A DNA stretch of 64,000 nt from JAJDTR01 sp965220415 (GCA_965220415.1 OZ244829.1:1-64000), one strand, 5' to 3'; shown: positions 1-9,000, numbered from the stretch's first letter. Numbers and translations: made by a program. Notes: generated by a model not told the origin, from the sequence alone.

Positions 1-2
1 TA

Positions 3-323
3 TTGATGCCATTCACCGGACAATTTGGCACGCTGTTGGGAACAGCCATCCTAATCGGATTTGGAAACGGTATCGGATCGGGAATAATGATGACACTTGG
101 AGCCGATTTCGCTCCAAGGGAGGGGACTGGCGAATTCCTCGGTATGTGGCGATTGCTGGGGGACTTCGGTGGGGCTGCGGGGCATCTGGTTGTGGGAAAT
201 GTCGCCGATTTGTGGGGGTTAGGCGCCTCTAGTTTCGTTTTAGCGGGAATCGGCTATTTCGCGGTACTGCTCTTTCTTCGTGTAGTGCCCGAAACCTTGA
301 ATGCTGAACGGCGAACTAGATAG
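3..323 (+). CDS. MFS transporter, C-terminal part (5' end outside window)
   Basis: The frame is open to the left edge, so the TTG at position 3 is not a real start and only the last ~106 residues are present. The translation is strongly hydrophobic, with three membrane segments. Glycine-rich helices (GFGNGIGSGIMMTLG), a conserved acidic/arginine loop (ADFAPREGTGEFLGMW) and a closing helix are typical of the last transmembrane helices (about TM10-12) of a 12-TM major facilitator. The protein would sit in the inner membrane; its substrate cannot be read from this fragment. It is followed by tRNA-Leu on the opposite strand. MFS membership is fairly sure, the subfamily is not. Confidence 0.75.
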   Translation: MMPFTGQFGTLLGTAILIGFGNGIGSGIMMTLGADFAPREGTGEFLGMWRLLGDFGGAAGHLVVGNVADLWGLGASSFVLAGIGYFAVLLFLRVVPETLNAERRTR

Positions 324-400
324 CAAGATTCCCAGCCCCGTGAGAGTTGACTCAACAACTATCGGCAAGACAGTCGACGCTCAAGGCGTCTAACTGCGAA

Positions 401-486
401 TGCCGGGAAGGGGATTTGAACCCCTACGGGCAAAAATGCCCACTAGATCCTGAATCTAGCTCGTCTACCATTTCCGACATCCCGGC
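401..486 (-). tRNA. tRNA-Leu (anticodon CAG)
   Basis: On the minus strand the sequence folds as a class II tRNA. The 7-bp acceptor pairs GCCGGGA (486-480) with TCCCGGC (408-402), with discriminator A at 401. The anticodon stem CTAGA/TCTAG closes the loop TTCAGGA, giving anticodon CAG. There is a long variable arm (GGGCA..TGCCC) and a T arm with loop TTCAAAT. The long variable arm plus CAG identifies leucine (CUG codons). CCA is not encoded. An apparent plus-strand reading frame across this region is a by-product. Confidence 0.95.
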
Positions 487-560
487 ACACAGAAACCCCA
501 TCCTCAAGACGCATAAGAGTGTACCCCATCTTTCTTATTTCCGTCAAGCGAATTTCACTT

Positions 561-640
561 GTAAGGTGGGCACCGTCCACCATTTCCTGCAGGGTGCGAT
601 CAACCGAGTGAATAGGGAGTGCGATAGAGATCCTAGTGCG
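561..640. repeat. Dispersed repeat fragment (family D core followed by family C)
   Basis: A self-complementary core (GGTGGGCACCGTCCACC) is followed by a copy of the family C motif (GATCAAGCGAGTG...GCGATAGAGATC type). The same two motifs in the same order occur near 11940-12003. Nothing coding is convincing in the rest of the 487-950 gap between the tRNA and the methyltransferase gene. Confidence 0.6.
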
Positions 641-950
641 AGTCGTCGCACCTCCAAGTTTCAACACTTTCCCGTTTTCACCTCGTCGTGTTTTCTCGCT
701 CCGCCCTCGTGCACATCCCATTCAAACCAGGACAGCGAACACCCCCATAACCCAAATGCAGGCGTCATCCCCCAAACATGCTCTGAAGAATGGTTTGAAA
801 CTACACTGTAACGTCTGGTAAAATACCGCTTGTCAGTTTTTGCCGGAGGAACGCAACCATCAAATATTGCGCGCCAATCTCCTGTCAAGACCAACTTCAT
901 TCCTCAATCGTCGAAAACACAATCTAACGCATCTATCCAACCTTAAACTC

Positions 951-1952
951 ATGAAAACCTTTCTGGAACGACTCAAAGAGTCAAAGCCGATGATTTTTGA
1001 CGGCGGCTTCGGTTCTCAACTATTCGCCAAAGGCATAGAACTGGCAAACAGTGCGTTAGCCAACGAACTGTACCCGGAGGCAGTCGCTGACGTCCATCTG
1101 TCCTACATTAACGCTGGGGCAGACGCGATTGGCACAAACACCTTTGTCGTGTCACCCCTGCATCTGGAAATGGCGGGAAAAAGCGCTGCTGAAGCCGAAG
1201 ACCTTGTAACGGCTGCCGTCAAACACGCCCAAACCGCGGTTGAAGAAAGCGGCAGACCTGTATATGTTGCAGGGACCGTGGGGCCCTCTCCCGGCGCCAT
1301 CGAAGCCGACAGCGGTGACACCGATTTCGGAATCCCAAATCAGGATGTCAGGGACGCCCACGAAAGGGTTATCTACGCATTGGCGGAAGGCGGGGTGGAT
1401 TTTTTCTGCATTGAGACGATGTTCTCTGCGAAAGAGGCGGCAATCGCGGTCGACGTGGCTAGAAAGGTAGGTATCCCGATAGCCGTAAATCTGACCTACA
1501 AATACACCAAGGATCGACGCTCCGGTGAAATCATCTACAAGACGGACTGGGGGCACTCCGCTACCGACCTACTCAAGATTCTGTCGAGCGGCGAATTTTC
1601 TGACGGAAGGAATCTTCTTGATGATATTCACCTGATTGGATTGAATTGCGGGGCGGAAACGAGGCGAAACGAACATTCCGGGATGCCGTATGCCATCAAC
1701 GGCGTAAGGCAAACGCGAATCGCTATGGAAGGGAATGGATCGGAGCCAAAACACATAATGGCGTATCCGAATGCAGGAATGCCGCAGTTGGATGAAAACC
1801 ACCGCACATACTATTCACAAGCGCCGGAGGAGATGGTAAGCCACGTACCGGAGTTAATTGACGAGGGCGCTTATCTCATTGGCGGGTGCTGCGGAACGAC
1901 ACCGACGCATATCAAAGCGTTTCGTCATGCCGTGGACAGCCATTCTTCATAG
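951..1952 (+). CDS. Homocysteine S-methyltransferase family protein
   Basis: The 333-residue protein matches the single-domain, zinc-dependent homocysteine S-methyltransferase/betaine-homocysteine methyltransferase TIM barrel, whose usual length is 300-340. Family members transfer a methyl group from donors such as S-methylmethionine, betaine or methylcobalamin to homocysteine in the cytoplasm, giving methionine. Visible signatures are the N-terminal FDGGFGSQL, the AGTVGPSPG loop, the first zinc Cys in GLNCG, and the paired zinc cysteines in GGCCGT near the C-terminus. The frame extends upstream to a TTG at 840, but the family homology begins at the ATG at 951 (MKTFLERL). No strong Shine-Dalgarno precedes that ATG, so the start is moderately sure. 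The gene stands alone between tRNA-Leu and a repeat-filled gap. The methyl donor cannot be told from sequence. Confidence 0.9.
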   Translation: MKTFLERLKESKPMIFDGGFGSQLFAKGIELANSALANELYPEAVADVHLSYINAGADAIGTNTFVVSPLHLEMAGKSAAEAEDLVTAAVKHAQTAVEESGRPVYVAGTVGPSPGAIEADSGDTDFGIPNQDVRDAHERVIYALAEGGVDFFCIETMFSAKEAAIAVDVARKVGIPIAVNLTYKYTKDRRSGEIIYKTDWGHSATDLLKILSSGEFSDGRNLLDDIHLIGLNCGAETRRNEHSGMPYAINGVRQTRIAMEGNGSEPKHIMAYPNAGMPQLDENHRTYYSQAPEEMVSHVPELIDEGAYLIGGCCGTTPTHIKAFRHAVDSHSS

Positions 1953-1965
1953 AAGACTCTTGTAG

Positions 1966-2035
1966 GGATCAAGCGAACGAATAGTGAGTGATCAAGTGAG
2001 TGGACAGCGAACGCGATAGCCAACCCTGATAGAAA
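1966..2035. repeat. Family C dispersed repeat (double copy)
   Basis: Two overlapping units of the family C motif (GATCAAGCGA..., GATCAAGTGAGTGGACAGCG...) end in GATAGAAATCCC. Close relatives sit at 594, 11965, 13885, 29189, 32196, 41757, 41838 and, inverted, 56712. All copies are in intergenic DNA. Confidence 0.65.
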
Positions 2036-2085
2036 TCCCCTACCCAACATTGAGATTCGCCAAAAACCGCGCGGATCCTCTGACC

Positions 2086-2195
2086 TCAATCTGCCCAAAC
2101 ACTGTGCGCCAGAAAATCTTCGTATTTCTGTCGCGCCGCATCGTACGCCTTTTGCGCGGCTGTGACCTCCTCCTCCGTCGCTTGATCCAACTTGC
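2086..2195 (-). pseudogene. Duplicated 3' end of the HEAT-repeat gene
   Basis: Read on the minus strand, this stretch encodes the last ~36 residues of the HEAT-repeat protein at 4085-5023, including its stop codon (ending HSVWAD). The 77 bases 2085-2161 are identical to 4084-4160, and the next ~33 bases carry about five differences. Similarity stops abruptly near 2195, where the family A repeat begins. It is a gene remnant in direct orientation ~2.0 kb from the intact copy, with the ParB-like pair between them. Confidence 0.85.
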
Positions 2196-2222
2196 GGTCT
2201 TGTAAATTATGTTGCAGGGGTC

Positions 2223-2375
2223 GTAGGATGGGTTGAACGGAATTCGTTAATGATCGCTAATCTTTAGAGGAGTTTTCGAGTGCACACTCTGCCTGAACCT
2301 GCCAAAACTTGAGTTAATCCCAACACTAATCGTACATTCTACCGCCATGGGACATCCTCTATAATAAGATACGTT
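2223..2375. repeat. Family A dispersed repeat, copy 1
   Basis: About 150 bp, beginning GTAGGATGGGTTGAACG and ending near GACATCCTC. It is closely similar to 35531-35685 in the same orientation. It has no coding capacity and begins exactly where the duplicated HEAT gene end stops. Confidence 0.7.
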
Positions 2376-2401
2376 TTCCGTTGCCTGACAATGCGAAAAC
2401 C

Positions 2402-2430
2402 TTGAATATTGCTGCGAAAAAATGTATAAT
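2402..2430 (+). promoter_or_regulatory. Sigma-70-type promoter of the ParB-like pair
   Basis: TTGAAT (2402-2407), a 17-bp spacer and a perfect TATAAT (2425-2430). Transcription would begin near 2437, leaving a ~110-nt leader before the ATG at 2547. Confidence 0.6.
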
Positions 2431-2546
2431 ACGCACTGAATGCTGTCGAATCTCCACTTCACCAGAATCAGTAATGGGCTTGGTTTCCACGCGTGACAGG
2501 ATAATCAGAAGCGATACATTTCTTCACTTTGAAAGAAGGTTATTGA

Positions 2547-3410
2547 ATGAACCAAATTAGACCCATTCCCGTTAGTTCAATTGATCCTCGGAGCGATATC
2601 AACGTTCGCAGACTAGGCATTGATGAAAATGTTGAAAAAGTCAAGACGTCTATCGCTCAACATGGATATTGGCCAGAATTTCCAATCACTGTTCGACCGC
2701 ATCCTAACCCCGCATCTCAATACGAATTTCAGCATGTTAGCGGGCAGTGTAGGCTCAAGGCGTGTTTGGAACTCGGATTGGAAGAAATTCCCTCTGTCGT
2801 ACTCGAATTAAGCGATGATGAGGCTATTCAGCGTTCATGGTCTGAAAATGAGGCGCGAGGAGAGTTGTCGTTTTCCGACAAAGCCTACTGGACAAACAGA
2901 ATATATAAGCGTTATACCGGTGATGGTCACACAGGGCAAGATGCACTTCAACTTGCAGCTAATTACCTTGGCGTGAAAATCAATACAGTTATAGAGTATT
3001 TCAGGTTATCCGCGCTGCCCGACGATGTTTTGGAAATGCTAAATCGAGCCCTCATCACTTCTAAACAGGCACAGGCGATTGTGACGAATACCTTTGACAT
3101 CTCTCACTTCGAAGAATCACAACAGAAGATGAAAGAACGAGCGGCTTGGCTTCAGAAATACGACAATGAAGGCAGACGATTTGCCATTGAGGCTTTGAAC
3201 AAGTTGAGGCATAAAGCCACCATTGAAGAGTTAATGACATTTGTGAAAAAAAGAATTAATGCATCCAAGTTTGAGATCGGAGCTACGATTCCTGAAGGGG
3301 CGTATGATGATCTATTAAAATGGGGCAGGGACCGCGGTTTAGAAGACATATCTATCATCATCTCGCATATGATAACGGAAACTCTCCGAATGGAACGGAA
3401 TAATGGATAA
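2547..3410 (+). CDS. ParB-like N-terminal domain protein
   Basis: This 287-residue soluble protein has an N-terminal ParB/Srx-like domain (about residues 1-100). It starts with the typical I-x-P-I-P-V-S-S-I-D segment, and VSGQCRLKAC occupies the position of the G-E-R-R-x-R-A box that binds and hydrolyses CTP in ParB proteins. The box is degenerate, with Gln-Cys for Glu-Arg. A helical region follows (about 120-190), with a ParB-like helix-turn-helix and the segment ALITSKQAQAIV. The start has GAAGG about 8 nt upstream. The next gene starts inside this one (8-nt overlap), so the two are probably translationally coupled. The pair lies between direct copies of a HEAT gene end and looks like a small inserted cassette. 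DNA binding is likely; chromosome partition is unlikely without ParA, so a regulator or mobile-element protein is the better guess. Confidence 0.75.
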   Translation: MNQIRPIPVSSIDPRSDINVRRLGIDENVEKVKTSIAQHGYWPEFPITVRPHPNPASQYEFQHVSGQCRLKACLELGLEEIPSVVLELSDDEAIQRSWSENEARGELSFSDKAYWTNRIYKRYTGDGHTGQDALQLAANYLGVKINTVIEYFRLSALPDDVLEMLNRALITSKQAQAIVTNTFDISHFEESQQKMKERAAWLQKYDNEGRRFAIEALNKLRHKATIEELMTFVKKRINASKFEIGATIPEGAYDDLLKWGRDRGLEDISIIISHMITETLRMERNNG

Positions 3411-3996
3411 AGATGTCGCGCGCGAGTTCTTAACTACTCCGAAAGGTAAAAATCCGTCGGAAATTGGCGAAGCTGTCGCGGTTTTGTATGGCGAATATCA
3501 TTCCTACAAAAAGATGGCACTCGACTTGAGATTAAAGGTGTCCGATAAATTTCTGTCATTGAGGCATCGTATTTTTCAGCTTCCAAATGGCATTCGATGG
3601 AAAGTCGATAATGGGCAAATCACACTCAGTAAGGGCTACGAAATATCCCGACTAAAAAATGAGGAAGATCAATGGTTACTAGCTTTCGCAATTGTTGACG
3701 CACAACTAGAGCAGGAAGTATGTACCAATGTCGTTAACCGCGTTTTGGAGCACAATGATTCGATACGAACTGCCCTCAGTGCTGCGGCAGGTGTTCGATG
3801 CGACTCGGTCGACCCGCTGTTACTCCCTCTCGGATTTGACATCCGATTCGCTATATCGCAGCAAGCGTGGAACCAAGGTAAAGAGTGGCAAGATTACTGT
3901 TATGACCAAATTCATCAAGGCATTAGAGTCAGCCTGCCTGAATGTGTAAGCGATTTGCGCCAGTTGCTATCCAAATTGGAGAATGCCATGTCCTAA
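3403..3996 (+). CDS. Small protein with ParB/KorB-like helix-turn-helix
   Basis: 197 residues, overlapping the previous ParB-like gene by 8 nt, so the two proteins probably work together. Residues ~20-105 follow the layout of the ParB/KorB DNA-binding domain: a PSEIGEAVAVLYGEYHSY helix, the helix-turn-helix MALDLRLKVSDKFLSLRHR, then LPNGIRWKVDNGQITLSKGYEISRL, matching the usual 'lp..v...v..g.i....a..L' pattern. No nuclease/CTPase domain is present. The C-terminal 90 residues are not recognised. A plausible reading is a split ParB system, with one protein carrying the ParB/Srx domain and the other the DNA-reading domain, but the function is unknown. Confidence 0.6.
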   Translation: MDKDVAREFLTTPKGKNPSEIGEAVAVLYGEYHSYKKMALDLRLKVSDKFLSLRHRIFQLPNGIRWKVDNGQITLSKGYEISRLKNEEDQWLLAFAIVDAQLEQEVCTNVVNRVLEHNDSIRTALSAAAGVRCDSVDPLLLPLGFDIRFAISQQAWNQGKEWQDYCYDQIHQGIRVSLPECVSDLRQLLSKLENAMS

Positions 3997-4084
3997 CCGC
4001 GTGATTATTAACCATCCCTAGACAGCCTATACCGCGTCACACAACGCACAATCCGCTAAATGAATTCTTCACATCTCCTTCAAC

Positions 4085-5023
4085 TCAATCTGCCCAAACA
4101 CTGTGCGCCAGAAAATCTTCGTATTTCTGTCGCGCCGCATCGTACGCCTTTTGCGCGGCTATGACGTCCTCCTCTGTCGCTTCGCTCAACTTTTGTGATT
4201 GCGAAGTTTGATGCACCGCCACCTTTTGAACTTGGAAGCTCTGTTTCAATTGATACCCCTCAATAATCGTCAGGTGATTCCAATACCCGGTGTAAAACCC
4301 TTCGCCCGAGGTCAACTCCTCCGTAGTGATGGTGGTATCAATCATCTCAGGGAGCCTCTCTGCTAGATACTCCATCGCGCGTTGATAGGCTTCAAGCGTA
4401 ATGTCCGCATCCCGTACCCGAAGATCCGGCGGGAATTCGTGTATGCCGCAATCCCAGTCTTTGCCCGTAATATCCCGTAATGCATCCGCGGCAGCGCGCT
4501 GAATCGCCCAGTCCTTTTCGTTATCACCGCGCAGCTTCGCAGTCAGCGGTTCGATCGCTTCCTCGGACCTCAGCCATCCCAATCCCCGTATCGCCGCTTC
4601 CACGACGTTCGGCGATTCGTCATTCAATGCATCAAGAAGAAATTTGCCCGCTTCGTTGTAACCAAGCTGGCCCAAACTTGACGCCGCCGTTGCACGCACC
4701 TCTTCATGGCTGTCGTGCTTGAGCACATCCGAAATCGGTGCTATCGTCTCCACCTTCTTATAGTTCGTGAGTTGATTTACCGCGAGGCTCCTAACGTCCG
4801 CGTCGGAATCATTTAGTGCTTCAAGAAACACTGGAAATAACCTTTCATCGCGGATAGCGTCCAATCTGTAATAGGCTATCTCATCGCCCTTCTTGTAACG
4901 GACAAGATCATCTCTCGCCTGCTCTGCAATGTCATTGCCGGTTAGCCCGTTTCCATGAAGTGAAGATACGATCGCAAAAATTGCCAAGCAGATACTACTA
5001 AAGAACGTCGTCTGTTTTCTCAT
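4085..5023 (-). CDS. Secreted HEAT-repeat protein
   Basis: I chose the ATG at 5023 because GGAGG lies about 8 nt upstream; an upstream in-frame TTG would put that Shine-Dalgarno inside the gene. The 312-residue product has a signal peptide (basic start, FFSSICLAIFAIVSSLHG). At least four HEAT/PBS-lyase-type repeats follow (about residues 30-165; e.g. DADVRSLAVNQL, HEEVRATAASSLGQLG, SPNVVEAAIRGLGWL). The C-terminal helical tail is charged and ends in HSVWAD. It is probably periplasmic or surface-exposed and used for protein binding. It is the last gene of the operon: its ATG overlaps the stop of the phosphodiesterase gene (ATGA). The last ~110 bp are duplicated at 2086-2195. Confidence 0.85.
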   Translation of the reverse strand: MRKQTTFFSSICLAIFAIVSSLHGNGLTGNDIAEQARDDLVRYKKGDEIAYYRLDAIRDERLFPVFLEALNDSDADVRSLAVNQLTNYKKVETIAPISDVLKHDSHEEVRATAASSLGQLGYNEAGKFLLDALNDESPNVVEAAIRGLGWLRSEEAIEPLTAKLRGDNEKDWAIQRAAADALRDITGKDWDCGIHEFPPDLRVRDADITLEAYQRAMEYLAERLPEMIDTTITTEELTSGEGFYTGYWNHLTIIEGYQLKQSFQVQKVAVHQTSQSQKLSEATEEDVIAAQKAYDAARQKYEDFLAHSVWAD

Positions 5024-6069
5024 TTTGGTTTCCTCCAATCTGTGACGCTTGCGTTGTGTATAACGCTTTTACGCCGAGTTGGCAGATTGGTCGAAGTCAG
5101 AGAGAGGTCAACAATCAGCGGCAAGTGGTCAGAGCCGACATCGTTCCCTGTTCTCATATCGACCACGGTTATATCAGGACTGACGAGACAATGATCGATT
5201 GGAATATACATGGGGGGAAAATACGTTGGCCATGTCGGAAGAATCCCGAATCCACGGCGTGCATTCTTAAGTCCCGAATCGCGTACGAAGCGCGTGTAAT
5301 TCCGCGACCACATCGTTGTATTTAAGTCTCCGATGATTAATTTCGGAGTTTGAATCTCTCGAAAGTATGATGCGGCAGCTTGAAGCTGTTCATTTCTGAT
5401 CGCGGCCGCTTGCTCGCTAACTGGTGGGGGCGGATGCAATGCTAGTATAGTAACCCGTTCACCGCCAATCTCCACGACTGCGAGGATGCTGGGATACAGC
5501 TTACCGAAGTGAATTACCTCGGACATATGAATGGGAATGCGACTAAATATGCCTATTCCGAAGCTGTCGTCCCGAGGCACTAAATGCCTATTTGGGAATG
5601 AAAGTCCATCGGTTTCAAACGACCGCACCCAATGGCTACTTATCTCCTGTAGTATAAGCACATCGGGCTGCTCAGTCTCAACAAGCTCAATTAGCTTTTC
5701 GGGTTGCTGATTGAGTACATGCACATTTGAGAATAATACCCGCAGTTCCGGATTCGGTGATGCAGATAGATGTGATTGATCTGGCGCGTACCATGGATAT
5801 ACTGCAATTCCATTGATGCAGATTCCGAACAACGCGACTACAAACCACGGCCACCGACGTGTAATTGCTACCGCGATCGCGCAGAAACACAACACGGCAA
5901 GGTACTGCACTTTGAAATGCACCATTAACCCGAAATACCAGGAGATTCCAGCAAGGTAGCCTCCAAGGCCTAACAAAAGACAGCATATGATTGCGACGTT
6001 AAGTAACCCGAACACGATTCGGAGACGCGAGGCTGTCCCAATATCAAGATGGCTTTTCTTATCGTACAT
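5020..6069 (-). CDS. Membrane-anchored endonuclease/exonuclease/phosphatase (EEP) family protein
   Basis: 349 residues. The first ~100 residues hold three hydrophobic helices, the arrangement of inner-membrane EEP proteins whose catalytic domain faces outward. The C-terminal domain carries the family's catalytic blocks in order: Asn in LFSNVHVLNQQ, metal Glu in VLILQEIS, LALHPPPP, the GDLNTTMW block (Asp/Asn) and the terminal GSDHLPL (Asp-His). It should be a Mg-dependent phosphodiesterase or phosphatase; the substrate (nucleic acid, lipid headgroup or phosphoester) cannot be told. Its ATG overlaps the TAA of the macroglobulin gene and its stop overlaps the next ATG, so the three genes are one translationally coupled operon. 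Confidence 0.88.
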   Translation of the reverse strand: MYDKKSHLDIGTASRLRIVFGLLNVAIICCLLLGLGGYLAGISWYFGLMVHFKVQYLAVLCFCAIAVAITRRWPWFVVALFGICINGIAVYPWYAPDQSHLSASPNPELRVLFSNVHVLNQQPEKLIELVETEQPDVLILQEISSHWVRSFETDGLSFPNRHLVPRDDSFGIGIFSRIPIHMSEVIHFGKLYPSILAVVEIGGERVTILALHPPPPVSEQAAAIRNEQLQAAASYFREIQTPKLIIGDLNTTMWSRNYTRFVRDSGLKNARRGFGILPTWPTYFPPMYIPIDHCLVSPDITVVDMRTGNDVGSDHLPLIVDLSLTSTNLPTRRKSVIHNASVTDWRKPK

Positions 6070-9000
6070 TATTGTACTACTTTGATGCTCCCACCCGATG
6101 CCACCGATGACTTCGACGGATCGTACATGGCTTCAGCCGTGACAGGCGGCAGTATGAACTCGCCCTGTGTCACTGCTCTCAGAGCGTAGTAGAACTTCTG
6201 TTCCTTCCTTCGTGGAAATTTACCGAAGAAAATCAGACGATCATCACGAATATCGGTGTAATCGGGTTTGAAACGCTTTTTGGATAGCCATGGGATACCT
6301 GCGCGAGATTCCAAGCGCGGATTCTCAATCTCGAATCCCGCCGGAAGCATATCCACAACCACCACATTTTCCAAATCGGCTGTCAACGCTTTTACCGAAA
6401 TCTCTGCAACAATCATATCCCCGTGCTTGAAAACGCTATCCGCAATTGGGTCGCCATTCTCTGAAAGATATCGGCGCCTAACCTGTAACTCGCTGTCGAA
6501 TTCCTCTACAGACGAACCTGTCTCCACGCCAAAAGACTTCCATTGGTAGTAGCTATTCCCAGTCCCCTCAAGGCTCAAACGCACACGTTTCCCGCTCCAT
6601 TCCTTGCTCGAATGCCGCTGATCTGCCGGTCCGAACTCTGCAAGACGTTCCCCGTCAATGGTGATGGTGCCAGTATACTGCGCATCAATATCTTGCTTTA
6701 GTATCTTGCCGATTGCTAGGAACGCGAAAGCGTTTTCCTGAGTCGTCTGCCACCGACCCGTGACCGACGCAGCGTCGGTCAGATTCTTGACCAACCGGGA
6801 CACCGATGGATGGTCTGGGTGCACTTCTGCCAATACATCGAGCATGATAGCTTGAGCCCGCACGGGCGAGTTGAAATTCCCGCCAGACTCACGCACCCCA
6901 TCACTCGTCGGAGCAACGTTTCCCGGGAGCATCGACAACGCGGTGTCAAGATCGCCGGACAGTGCGAACGCCCCAGCCAGTTGAAACTCGCTGTAATCGT
7001 TGAGGTCATTCAATCGGTTGTTCTTTAAGTAGAGCATGGTGCTCTTCTCCGGCTGACCCGCCGCTGCCAAGACGTAGACTGCGTACGCAATCCGCTGGAG
7101 TTGATGGCTCCCCCGTGCTTCACGCTTGGCTTCGCGTTGCAGCGCCTCCAGCATCATCTTATAAATACGGTCGGAAACCTGATAGCCGACTTTCCGCGCT
7201 TCAACCAAGAAGTGTGCAGCAAATATGCTGCTCCAGTAATTCGTGAAGCTACCGCCTGGCCAATAAGCGAAATTGTTGTCCGGCATCATCATGCTCTCCA
7301 ACTTTGCAATACCTTCGACGATAAAGTAATCCGCGCTGCCTGTTGGAAAAAGATCCGGATTAACGGTTTGTGCGATGTTCTCAAATGCGAGCAGCGGGAA
7401 GACCCCCGCTGTGACTTGCTCAACTCACCCGTAAGGATACCGCAGAAGGTACGAGATTCCACCGGCAAATCTTACGGCTGGAAACGAAGATAGCGTCAAA
7501 TCAAACTCGCTAGTTCCCGGAATGTAATTAGACGGAAAGGTGAATTCCGCTTCACGCCCAGCGTTTACTACGCCGTAGCCCGTTTGTGTGATCGGTGGTG
7601 CCGCTGGCCGAAGAGGAAGGCTTGTTTCCATCTGCGTGCTCTCGCGGTTTCCTTCCGCAGAGAGGTTGAACGTGAGTTTACCCATGGCATCTTGAGCCGC
7701 AAGCTCAAAAAACACTTGTCGTTCCTCACCGGTGTTGAGACGAATCCAATGCGTACTGTCCCCCAGAATCTCGACAGCCCCTTCCCGATTCAATGTCACC
7801 TCAAAGTCGCCGTCCTCCACTGTTCCGTTGAACACGCTCACGGGAACTTTGAACTGGTCGCCGCTCGATACGAATCTCGGAAAAGTAGGCGTCAGGACAA
7901 TCGGATCGCGAACAATGACCGATTCGTGAGCCTTTCCAAATCGGTCGCCCGCGAACGCAACCGCCATCAAACGTAGTGTGCCGTTGAACTGCGGTACGCT
8001 GAATCGGACCACGCCGTTGCCCATGTCATCGGTCGCCACCAGTCCTGACCAAAGCGACACAGGCTTCACCCGCGTCACGCTGACGGTGCTCAATCGCTTT
8101 TTGCGCCCAGCATCGACGCCGTCGCCGCCGCCAGTGCTGAATGAGCCTGTTGCTGATTCGACTTCGGGCAGAACTGCCGAATAGAGATCCAAAGTGTCGG
8201 TATCCAAACCCCGTTGTCGAAAGAAAAAGCCGTGAGCGTCCGGGGTTTGGAAGTTGGTTAACTGAAGAATGCCCTCGTCAACTGCCGCAACCGTAAGCTG
8301 GTACGTTCCTCTTCCGGACGAAGACGGCGCCTCAACACGAACGAGCACCTCAAGTTCCTGATTTGGACGGGATGTATTCACCGCCTCAATTTCGACTGCC
8401 AACTGATTCGCATCGTCGTTCAACTTGACAGGAACGACACCGAAGGCGCGGGCAGGAGCATGCCTCTCTAGCGAAGTGGTTGAGCGAATAAGACTGGCGG
8501 ACAGGTAAACGTTGGGCTTGTACCCATCCAGAATCGGCACGTCAATGACGGCGGTGTTCTCCTGCATTGTCACTGTTCGGTAGCTCAATATATTTTCCCG
8601 CTCTACCGTCAAGATGAGTTTGCCGGCAAATGGGGCTTTAATCTGTGCCTTCGCGATTTCACCGGGTTTATAACTTTCTTTATCCAAGTCAATCTCAAGT
8701 CGGTCTGGATTTTCCATCGCCCAAGGTGTGTAGCCCCAACCGGCGGTGTAAAATTCCGTTGAGGCGGACGCCCCCGAGTCTAAATCCCGAACCTCTATCC
8801 GGTATCGACCATATTCCGCAGGCGCGAACGCATACCTTCCAACTCCCTCCTCCGAACGGAGCGGAACCGACTGAAGTATTTCTGCTTGCTTCTCCGACAC
8901 ATACCGGTAGTTTCCATTGCTATCTTGACGTAGAATGGAATTCCAACGGATTTTGTACGTCGTCAATTTTAGGTTCCGCCCGGCAGTTGGAATGCCCTCC

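Noticed and set aside
347..811. 154-codon plus-strand frame across tRNA-Leu(CAG)
   Set aside because: It overlaps a well-folded tRNA, has no ribosome site and an incoherent composition.
840..950. N-terminal extension of the homocysteine methyltransferase to a TTG at 840
   Set aside because: The extra 37 residues do not resemble the family, whose homology begins at the ATG at 951.
7425..7427. UGA read as Trp or Gly through a changed genetic code
   Set aside because: Other genes here end in TGA (EEP, HEAT, mod, BlaI-like) and Trp is written TGG, so UGA is a normal stop elsewhere.
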